Part shown: positions 1 through 5,108 of the stretch, piece after piece
Layout: every line of letters begins with the position of its first letter
Numbering within the stretch: position 1 is the stretch's first letter
Origin: Gammaproteobacteria bacterium
GTDB lineage: Bacteria > Pseudomonadota > Gammaproteobacteria > UBA6429 > Thiohalophilaceae
NCBI GenBank assembly: GCA_029882235.1
Contig: JAOULB010000189.1
Coordinates: 1-5,108 of the forward strand
Length of the DNA stretch: 5,108 bases
Direction: 5' to 3'
Position numbers and translations under genes: made by a program
The notes under the pieces: generated by a model
Databases searched by the model: none
What the model was told of the DNA's origin: nothing
What the model saw: the letters and a program-made list of their open reading frames with translations, nothing else

Positions 1-1280
1 CACGACTATTAAATACACTCACCTATCTACGTGATCTGGGAAATACGGTTATCGTTGTCGAGCATGATGAAGAGGCCATTCAAAGTGCAGACTATGTCGT
101 CGATATCGGCCCCGGTGCAGGCGTGCATGGTGGCGAGATTATTGCTCAGGGTACCCCCGCACAGGTAATGAAAAACGAAAACTCGCTGACGGGACAATAC
201 CTGTCCGGCAAGAAACAGATTGCGATTCCAGCACAACGTTGTGCCGTTGATCCAGCACGTATGCTCACCATCAAAAATGCCCATGGCAATAACTTACAGA
301 ATATTGATGTGAATATTCCTATTGGCGTCATGACGGCAATCACTGGTGTTTCAGGTTCAGGCAAATCGACCCTGATAAATGACACACTCTATAGTCATGC
401 AGCCATTGAACTCAATAATGCCTCGGGTGATCCTGCACCCTGTGATGCGATCCTGGGACTGGATCAATTTGATAAGGTTGTTGATATTGATCAAAGCCCA
501 ATCGGTCGGACCCCACGTTCAAACCCCGCAACTTATACCGGCCTGTTTACCCCGATTCGTGAAATCTTTTCGGGTAGTCAGGAGGCTCGTTCACGTGGCT
601 ACTCGCCCGGGCGTTTCAGCTTTAATGTCAAAGGTGGCCGTTGCGAGGCCTGTCAGGGTGATGGCGTCATCAAGGTTGAAATGCATTTTCTACCCGACAT
701 TTATGTTCCCTGTGATGTCTGCAAAGGCAAACGCTATAATCGTGAGACACTGGAAATAAAGTTTAAGGGTAAAAATATTCATCAGGTCCTCGATATGACC
801 GTTGAAGATGCGGTTGAATTCTTCGATGCCATCCCTGTCGTTAAACGCAAACTACAGACCATGATGGATGTGGGTCTGAGCTATATCAAGCTTGGCCAGA
901 ATGCGACGACGCTATCGGGCGGTGAAGCACAAAGAATCAAACTTTCACGCGAGTTATCCAAACGTGATACGGGCAATACACTCTATATCCTTGACGAGCC
1001 AACAACGGGCTTACACTTTCATGATATTGAACAACTACTCGCGGTGATCCATCGATTACGTGATCGTGGCAATACATTGGTTGTCATCGAACACAATCTT
1101 GATGTCATCAAAACTGCAGACTGGATTATTGACATGGGTCCAGAAGGTGGACATAAAGGTGGCACGGTTGTCTGTGAAGGTACCCCAGAAGAGGTCGGCC
1201 AGGTTAAAAAATCGCATACCGGCCGTTACCTGCAACCAATGCTTAAAATTAAACCGGTGAAAACTAAAAAATCGGCCTGA
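1..1280 (+). CDS. uvrA: UvrA, excinuclease ABC subunit A (C-terminal 425 residues, 5' end outside window)
   Basis: DNA-damage sensor ATPase of nucleotide excision repair; it loads UvrB at lesions in the cytoplasm. The reading frame is open from base 3, so the gene enters from the left and lacks roughly the first 515 of about 940 residues. The fragment opens at the His loop of the first ABC module (VIVVEHDEEAI, bases 45-77). The second ABC module follows: Walker A GVSGSGKST (345-371), a zinc finger with paired cysteines CEAC and CDVC (642-722), ABC signature LSGGEAQ (912-932), Walker B LYILDE (981-998) and His loop VIEHN (around 1092). All key residues are intact. The protein ends in a short lysine-rich tail (KIKPVKTKKSA) beyond the point where E. 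coli UvrA stops. It converges with the VanZ-like gene, with 14 bp between stop codons. Identity is certain; only the 5' end is unseen. Confidence 0.98.
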   Translation, partial: RLLNTLTYLRDLGNTVIVVEHDEEAIQSADYVVDIGPGAGVHGGEIIAQGTPAQVMKNENSLTGQYLSGKKQIAIPAQRCAVDPARMLTIKNAHGNNLQNIDVNIPIGVMTAITGVSGSGKSTLINDTLYSHAAIELNNASGDPAPCDAILGLDQFDKVVDIDQSPIGRTPRSNPATYTGLFTPIREIFSGSQEARSRGYSPGRFSFNVKGGRCEACQGDGVIKVEMHFLPDIYVPCDVCKGKRYNRETLEIKFKGKNIHQVLDMTVEDAVEFFDAIPVVKRKLQTMMDVGLSYIKLGQNATTLSGGEAQRIKLSRELSKRDTGNTLYILDEPTTGLHFHDIEQLLAVIHRLRDRGNTLVVIEHNLDVIKTADWIIDMGPEGGHKGGTVVCEGTPEEVGQVKKSHTGRYLQPMLKIKPVKTKKSA

Positions 1281-1303
1281 TTAAGACTCAAATATTAATC
1301 GCC
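1274..1303. repeat. Imperfect inverted repeat across the uvrA/VanZ stop codons
   Basis: GATTAA (1279-1284) and TTAATC (1295-1300) are exact inverted copies around a 10-nt loop. GGC (1274-1276) and GCC (1301-1303) can extend the stem past a 2-nt bulge. The arms include parts of both convergent stop codons. It could form a weak hairpin at the 3' ends of both transcripts, but it has no following T-run, so a terminator role is only a guess. Confidence 0.3.
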
Positions 1304-2263
1304 AAGCCTGATGTTATCGAGATAGAGTGTGAAAGGTGATTTTATGCGCATTGCATAGAACATCATTCCTGCAATATCCTGCATCAGCAGCTGGCGATTT
1401 TTCGGACCATTCTTAATTTCACTTAACTCTATATTTATACTGTTCCAACCAGGCTGCAGCTCAAGCTTCCTGTTAAATCGATTCGCATAATTTGTCTTCG
1501 TGTTTGTGTCCGAACTATCGTAGACACTTACAATGAGTTGAACACTTTTGTCTTCATTATTATAGATATCAAACAGCAGCTTTCTATACCCTACCCAGTC
1601 CGCATACATCTGTCGTAATTTAGCACTGGAATAATGGCCCCGCGCAAATTCTATTTTAAAACTGAATTCCCCTTCACTTGATTTCTCTGTAGAGATGTCA
1701 AACGTTGCCTGCCCGTGCCAGCGTTGTTTTTCCAAAGACGACTCAAAAGCATTTATTACTGGGAAATTTTTATTGACTAAATAACTATTAATTACAAAGC
1801 CGATTGGTCCCCACAGACCATAGGCCAGCAGCATAAACACAGGAATATAGATCAAAATATTTTTCCGATGTTTCAAACCAGTTAGCCCTGGCGACAAAAA
1901 TGTCACTGCCGCCATTCCACCTGCCAGGTTATAAACAAGATCATTCAGACTCGCAGAGCGATGGGTAAATAATTGTACTAGTTCAATACATGCCCCAATA
2001 ACGAGACACACAACACCTATATAAAGATACTGTCTACTCATAGAAAGAGTATTGAGAGAGGGAATTAACTTATAGAGCACATAGCTAAACAGGAAAAAAT
2101 AAAGCACATGCCCCGAATTCCAGCTGACCTCAATGAAATGTTGTTCAGAAAAGCTATCCTTAATAGGCGCGACCATGATAAAACTGAATAACAACACTAT
2201 CCCGAGCAGAATATAATGATCTCCAATTCGAGATAGCTGAAACAAGCCCTTAGTATTTTTCAT
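1295..2263 (-). CDS. VanZ-like membrane protein with C-terminal jelly-roll (CBM-like) domain
   Basis: 322 residues; biochemical function unknown. The N-terminal half is hydrophobic, with likely membrane segments near 17-34, 52-68, 79-98, 108-125 and 137-158. It carries the VanZ family pattern: GHVLYFFLFSYVLY (51-64), then E94, Q97, R102, D108, N112 and G115-G116. The C-terminal half (about 180-322) is soluble and rich in predicted beta strands. It ends in LYLDNIRL, resembling the last strand of galactose-binding/CBM jelly-roll domains. Five membrane segments with a basic N-terminus inside would place this domain in the periplasm (inference). VanZ was named for a minor teicoplanin-resistance gene, but most relatives are uncharacterised, so no resistance role is implied. 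The ATG at 2263 is the first start after an in-frame stop; no convincing Shine-Dalgarno precedes it. The gene is divergent from the DUF3047 gene. Family call is solid for the N-terminus and moderate for the C-terminal fold. Confidence 0.82.
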   Translation of the reverse strand: MKNTKGLFQLSRIGDHYILLGIVLLFSFIMVAPIKDSFSEQHFIEVSWNSGHVLYFFLFSYVLYKLIPSLNTLSMSRQYLYIGVVCLVIGACIELVQLFTHRSASLNDLVYNLAGGMAAVTFLSPGLTGLKHRKNILIYIPVFMLLAYGLWGPIGFVINSYLVNKNFPVINAFESSLEKQRWHGQATFDISTEKSSEGEFSFKIEFARGHYSSAKLRQMYADWVGYRKLLFDIYNNEDKSVQLIVSVYDSSDTNTKTNYANRFNRKLELQPGWNSINIELSEIKNGPKNRQLLMQDIAGMMFYAMRIKSPFTLYLDNIRLGD

Positions 2264-2277
2264 ATGATAATTTTAAC

Positions 2278-2308
2278 TTTTCACTGAACTGGCCAACATT
2301 TATATAGT
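2278..2308 (+). promoter_or_regulatory. Candidate sigma70-type promoter for the DUF3047 gene in a divergent intergenic region
   Basis: Within the 58-bp gap between divergent starts (2264-2321) there is TTCACT (2280-2285, 4 of 6 matches to the -35 consensus), a 17-bp spacer and TATAGT (2303-2308, 5 of 6 to the -10). An overlapping alternative is TTTTCA (2278-2283) with TATATA (2301-2306). Initiation would fall near 2313-2315, leaving a leader of under 10 nt before the ATG at 2322. On the opposite strand TATAAA (2304 to 2299) is a possible -10 for the VanZ-like gene, but its -35 is poor. AT-rich sequence produces such matches easily, so confidence is low. Confidence 0.33.
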
Positions 2309-2321
2309 CATATACGTCATT

Positions 2322-3092
2322 ATGGGCATAAGAGTATCACGACAGGCATTTTTGTACTTAGTACTTCTCACAGGCTTCACCTTCGGCCATGTTGTTTTCG
2401 CTGATGATGTGATACACACCAATCATCATGCAATTAATATTGCGGCTTTTTCCAGATCCAGCTTAGAAGATCTGACACCGAAAGGCTGGCAACCACTTAT
2501 TTTTCCCAGCATCGAAAATAAAACAGCCTATTTTCTCTCCAGAGAAAACTCAAATACTGTCGTCAAGGCGGTTAGTAATGCTAGTGCCTCGGGTTTCTTT
2601 CGTAAAGTCAATCTCGATCCAAAAAGCTATCCTCTGTTGAACTGGAACTGGAAGGTCGACAATATTCTTGATAAGGCTGATGTAAATACTAAAGAAGGTG
2701 ATGATTATCCTGCCAGGATCTATATTTCGTTTTATTATGATCCTGCGCGTCTGAAAGGAATGGAAAAGGTTAAATATAATTTATACACCATGCTGAACGA
2801 TAAAGAACCGCCTCTGGCTGTGATTAATTACATCTGGGACAACAAAACCCCCGTAGGGACGATTACTGATAATGCTTATTCCAATAGAGTCAAAATGATT
2901 ACGGTTCAGAGTGGTGCCAAAAATACAAAACGCTGGATAGCGGAGCAACGCAACCTGTATCAGGACTATATTAAGGCATTTGGCGAAATGCCGGGCAATA
3001 TTACCGGTGTTGCAATCATGACCGATACGGATAACACACAGGAATCCGCTGTGGCCTATTATGGTGATATCGTACTGAAAAAGATAAACTAA
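2322..3092 (+). CDS. Secreted DUF3047 family protein
   Basis: 256 residues; family of unknown function. The N-terminus is a clear Sec signal peptide: basic start (R4, R7), hydrophobic core about 9-25, and a likely cleavage after VVFA (27/28). The mature part has the pattern I associate with DUF3047: GW (55-56), SASGFFRK near 88-95, the aromatic LNWNWKVD (106-113), an acidic GDDYPARIYISF stretch (126-137), a second conserved block around NYIWDN (169-174), and a terminal AYYGDIVL (245-252). It is probably periplasmic or outer-membrane-facing and largely beta-stranded. No catalytic motif is recognisable. The ATG at 2322 gives a well-formed signal peptide and no other ATG, GTG or TTG lies upstream in frame, but there is no Shine-Dalgarno in front of it. 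It is divergent from the VanZ-like gene and convergent with the SAM adenosyltransferase gene, with 4 bp between stop codons. Confidence 0.85.
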   Translation: MGIRVSRQAFLYLVLLTGFTFGHVVFADDVIHTNHHAINIAAFSRSSLEDLTPKGWQPLIFPSIENKTAYFLSRENSNTVVKAVSNASASGFFRKVNLDPKSYPLLNWNWKVDNILDKADVNTKEGDDYPARIYISFYYDPARLKGMEKVKYNLYTMLNDKEPPLAVINYIWDNKTPVGTITDNAYSNRVKMITVQSGAKNTKRWIAEQRNLYQDYIKAFGEMPGNITGVAIMTDTDNTQESAVAYYGDIVLKKIN

Positions 3093-3103
3093 ATATTTAG
3101 TTT
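3086..3103. repeat. 18-bp perfect palindrome spanning two convergent stop codons
   Basis: AAACTAAATATTTAGTTT is perfectly self-complementary, centred between 3094 and 3095. It contains the TAA of the DUF3047 gene (3090-3092) and the complementary TTA of the minus-strand gene (3097-3099), so both proteins end with the codons AAC TAA. As RNA it could fold into a 7-bp, mostly A-U stem with an AUAU loop on either strand. It may act as a weak bidirectional 3'-end element, but only one G-C pair per stem and no long U-tract argue against an efficient intrinsic terminator. Confidence 0.55.
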
Positions 3104-3828
3104 GTTATTGAAACATGTTCACCTAATTTAATCTTTAGCGCATCGCTAGCACTACCCTGATTAACAGCGACTTCGATTAAGCCGAGTGAGTTTTCATACC
3201 AGAATGCTTCGCCCTGTTCCACATCTGAAAATGTTCTTGATCGGCTCAATGACTGACCGTTAATCATTATATGACTATCGACTGAGACAGTCTCAGCGCG
3301 AATCCCTGTCATGCAGTTACCGTAATGGTCAATATAGATAATTTTTGCCAAATCATTATCCCAGTCAGAAAACGTATGACTATTGATATCAATGAGTTCT
3401 GATTCTGGCATATCACCTTTTGCAATCATGGCTGTAACTGGCGCAAACAGATCACGGCCGTGAAAACTCTTTGACATCGTTTCAGGTCGCCAGGTAATTT
3501 CCCACATTGAGACATGTTCTGCTCGTTTGACAATGACATTAAACAGACCATTGTCCGGACCAATAAACCAACGTTGATCAGCTTTAACAATGATTGGACG
3601 ACGTTGCTCATCGCCGACACCGGGATCAACAACTCCAAGGACAAGTGCCTGCTCAGGTAAATAAGAAATTATCGATGCAAGTAGATACGCAGATGCCATA
3701 GGATCAAATCTCGGCGCATCATGCATCAGATCGATGACTGGAGAGTCAGGGTATTGTGACGATAAAACGGATTTCATTAGCCCAACATAGGGGCCGGAGT
3801 AACCAAAATCGGTGTACAGGTAAATCAT
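3097..3828 (-). CDS. SAM hydroxide adenosyltransferase family protein (DUF62; chlorinase/fluorinase-like)
   Basis: 243 residues, soluble and probably cytoplasmic. Members cleave S-adenosylmethionine by nucleophilic attack at C5': most use water/hydroxide to give adenosine and methionine, while a few specialised ones use chloride or fluoride. Visible motifs: YTDFG (5-9), the HDAP motif (36-39), VVDPGVG (66-72), GPDNGL (90-95), SFHGRDLFAPV (121-131), YIDHYGN (165-171), and the C-terminal NSLGLIEVAVNQGSAS (213-228). D68, an arginine at 76 or 77, and H123 correspond to the Asp-Arg-His triad described for the SAM-hydrolysing members, so hydrolysis is the likeliest activity; a halogenase role is not supported. 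The length is slightly below the usual 250-300. The ATG at 3828 is the first start after an in-frame stop and places the TDFG motif at the expected N-terminal position; the Shine-Dalgarno is weak. The gene lies downstream of the rplQ terminator, so it probably has its own promoter in 3829-3888, where only a TATCAT (3875 to 3870) resembles a -10. Confidence 0.9.
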   Translation of the reverse strand: MIYLYTDFGYSGPYVGLMKSVLSSQYPDSPVIDLMHDAPRFDPMASAYLLASIISYLPEQALVLGVVDPGVGDEQRRPIIVKADQRWFIGPDNGLFNVIVKRAEHVSMWEITWRPETMSKSFHGRDLFAPVTAMIAKGDMPESELIDINSHTFSDWDNDLAKIIYIDHYGNCMTGIRAETVSVDSHIMINGQSLSRSRTFSDVEQGEAFWYENSLGLIEVAVNQGSASDALKIKLGEHVSITN

Positions 3829-3888
3829 GCTATTAGTTTAGTCTCTAACGGCTGATGAGAAAGCAAAGCATGATATTTTTAGCCACAT

Positions 3889-3916
3889 AAAAAAAGCCGG
3901 GAAAACCCGGCCTTTT
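3889..3916 (-). terminator. Rho-independent terminator of the rpoA-rplQ operon
   Basis: Read on the minus strand, GCCGGG (3911 to 3906) pairs with CCCGGC (3901 to 3896) across a TTTT loop. A G-U wobble and A-T pairs extend the stem, and a run of seven T follows (3895 to 3889). It begins about 25 bp after the rplQ stop codon, exactly where the ribosomal operon should end. The plus-strand reading has only four T after the stem, and no plus-strand gene approaches it, so minus is the functional direction. It separates the ribosomal operon from the downstream SAM adenosyltransferase gene. Confidence 0.93.
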
Positions 3917-3941
3917 GAAACAGCAATCTAAGCTAAAACAA

Positions 3942-4352
3942 TTATGCTTCAGCAGTTTCCTGCGTTGCTACTTCAGCTTCTGCTGGAGCGGCGACCTGAC
4001 GATCAACCAGTTCGACAATAGCCATCGGTGCATTGTCACCTGAACGAAAACCGCACTTCAGAATACGCAGATAACCACCAGGACGAGACTGGTAACGTGG
4101 ACCAAGCTCGTTAAATAGCTTGGTGACAACATCACGGTCACGAAGACGCGAAAATGCTAAACGGCGGTTCGCTACACTGTCTTCCTTAGCCATGGTAATC
4201 AGGGGTTCAGCAACACGACGCAGTTCCTTTGCTTTTGGCAAAGTTGTGCGGATTAGCTCATGATCAAGCAATGAGGCAGCCATATTACGAAACATCGCTT
4301 TACGATGACTGCTGTTGCGATTTAATTTTCGGCCACTTTGACGATGACGCAT
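3942..4352 (-). CDS. rplQ: Large ribosomal subunit protein L17 (bL17)
   Basis: 136 residues; a 50S subunit protein located near the peptide exit tunnel. The N-terminus MRHRQSGRKLNRNSSHRKAM is a family hallmark, followed by FRNMAASLLDHE, the basic KAKELRRVAEPLI helix and the C-terminal core strand with GDNAPMAIVELVDR (105-118). Residues 119-136 form an Ala/Glu-rich acidic tail, making the protein about nine residues longer than the 127-residue E. coli L17. A Shine-Dalgarno AAGGT (4365 to 4361) stands 8 nt before the ATG. It lies 41 bp downstream of rpoA in the conserved rpoA-rplQ order and is followed by a strong terminator, so it is the last gene of the operon. Confidence 0.98.
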   Translation of the reverse strand: MRHRQSGRKLNRNSSHRKAMFRNMAASLLDHELIRTTLPKAKELRRVAEPLITMAKEDSVANRRLAFSRLRDRDVVTKLFNELGPRYQSRPGGYLRILKCGFRSGDNAPMAIVELVDRQVAAPAEAEVATQETAEA

Positions 4353-4393
4353 TGCTCTATACCTTCAAATTTCGAATTTTTACCAAGCCCGAC

Positions 4394-5108
4394 TTATGCC
4401 GCGCTCTCACTTTTATCTCTTAAACTGGCAGGTGGCCAATTTTCAAGACGCATACCCAGAGATAAACCACGCGATGCAAGAACGTCCTTAATTTCAGTTA
4501 AGGATTTCTTACCCAAGTTTGGAGTCTTTAACAACTCAACCTCAGTACGCTGGATCAAATCACCAATGTAGTAAATCTGTTCTGCCTTCAGACAATTCGC
4601 TGAACGTACAGTGAGCTCAAGGTCATCAACTGGACGTAACAGAATTGGATCAACTTCTGGCTCTTCAGCAGCTGCTTCAACTTCTTCTTTACCTGACAGA
4701 TCAACAAATGCTGATAACTGATCCTGTAAGATTGTTGCTGCTGTACGAATGGCTTCTTCTGGATCAATAGTGCCATTGGTCTGCAAATCGATAATCAGCT
4801 TGTCCAGATTTGTACGCTGCTCAACACGGGCACTATCAACAACATAGGCAACGCGCTGGATTGGGCTAAAGCTGGCATCAAGCACCAGGCGACCAATTGG
4901 ACGCTCATCATCTTCTTCACCCAAAGCACGAACACTTGCTGGCTGATAACCACGACCAGAAACAATTTTCAGGTTCATGTTAAGTTCGCCAGCCTTAGTC
5001 AGGTTAGCAATAACGTGATCAGGGTTAACAATTTCAACATTGTGATCAACGGCAATATCACCGGCGGTCACTGTGCCAGGGCCTTTTTTATTCAATGCCA
5101 GGTTTGCG
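4394..5108 (-). CDS. rpoA: RNA polymerase alpha subunit (C-terminal 237 residues, 5' end outside window)
   Basis: The alpha subunit nucleates RNA polymerase assembly through its N-terminal domain and contacts UP elements and activators through its C-terminal domain. The frame stays open to the right edge of the window, so about the first 97 of roughly 330 residues are missing. Visible parts: the rest of the N-terminal domain with the GRGYQPAS stretch, DERPIGRL and RVEQRTNLDKL; NGTIDPEEAIR; a short acidic/Ala-rich linker (GKEEVEAAAEEPE); and the alpha-CTD from DPILLRPVDDLEL onward. Residues aligning with E. coli D258, D259, E261, R265, N268, C269, K291 and K298 are all present, so the DNA- and activator-contact surfaces look intact. 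The C-terminus (RDKSESAA) is a few residues longer than in E. coli. It is followed by rplQ in the same operon. Identity is certain. Confidence 0.98.
   Translation of the reverse strand, partial: ANLALNKKGPGTVTAGDIAVDHNVEIVNPDHVIANLTKAGELNMNLKIVSGRGYQPASVRALGEEDDERPIGRLVLDASFSPIQRVAYVVDSARVEQRTNLDKLIIDLQTNGTIDPEEAIRTAATILQDQLSAFVDLSGKEEVEAAAEEPEVDPILLRPVDDLELTVRSANCLKAEQIYYIGDLIQRTEVELLKTPNLGKKSLTEIKDVLASRGLSLGMRLENWPPASLRDKSESAA

Noticed and set aside
123..125. GTG as a possible start of a shorter UvrA-like protein
   Set aside because: The same frame is open to the left edge and bases 3-122 encode conserved UvrA sequence, including the first-module His loop, so this is an internal valine codon.
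379..759. 126-codon open frame on the + strand inside uvrA
   Set aside because: It overlaps the conserved UvrA zinc-finger region in another frame and shows no recognisable protein pattern; it is a shadow of uvrA.
1295..2263. Glycopeptide resistance gene (vanZ)
   Set aside because: Only the broad VanZ-like domain is shared. There are no van regulatory or ligase genes nearby, the host looks Gram-negative, and the extra C-terminal domain is not part of classical VanZ.
3426..3644. Short minus-strand frame inside the SAM adenosyltransferase gene
   Set aside because: It overlaps conserved family motifs in a different frame, and nothing suggests an independent gene.
3097..3828. Fluorinase or chlorinase for halogenated natural products
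   Set aside because: The Asp-Arg-His residues of the hydrolase subgroup are present, the protein is shorter than the known fluorinases, and no biosynthetic cluster surrounds it.
4229..4571. Plus-strand open frames opposite rplQ and rpoA
   Set aside because: They run antisense to two highly conserved genes, have no recognisable domain or ribosome binding site, and are explained by the codon use of the real genes.
5093..5095. Minus-strand ATG as a possible rpoA start
   Set aside because: The upstream codons to the window edge remain in frame, and a start here would remove about 100 conserved residues of the alpha N-terminal domain.

Overview
The window looks like an ordinary chromosomal segment of a gammaproteobacterium with moderate GC content. 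UvrA, RpoA and L17 all read as typical gammaproteobacterial proteins; the RpoA C-terminal domain is nearly the same as that of E. coli. Genus cannot be fixed from sequence reading alone. There is no sign of mobile elements, CRISPR arrays, tRNA or rRNA.

Layout, left to right: (1) the 3' part of uvrA on the + strand, running in from beyond the left edge; (2) a minus-strand gene for a VanZ-like membrane protein fused to a C-terminal jelly-roll-like domain, convergent with uvrA; (3) a plus-strand gene for a secreted DUF3047 protein, divergent from the VanZ gene across a 58-bp gap; (4) a minus-strand gene of the SAM hydroxide adenosyltransferase (DUF62, chlorinase/fluorinase-like) family, convergent with the DUF3047 gene with only 4 bp between stop codons; (5) a strong intrinsic terminator; (6) rplQ (ribosomal protein L17) and (7) the 3' part of rpoA, both minus strand, forming the end of the large ribosomal-protein/RNA polymerase alpha operon.

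The two flanks are housekeeping: nucleotide excision repair on the left, transcription and translation on the right. The three middle genes are accessory. Two of them (VanZ fusion and DUF3047) probably act at or outside the cytoplasmic membrane and share a short divergent promoter region. The third is probably a cytosolic SAM hydrolase, and nothing visible ties it to the other two. Coding density is very high, with no gene-free stretch longer than about 115 bp.

I did not find a clear new biological system. The points most worth a second look are the VanZ plus jelly-roll fusion beside a DUF3047 protein with a similar C-terminal strand, an 18-bp perfect palindrome that supplies the stop codons of two convergent genes, and the very short, SD-poor divergent promoter region.
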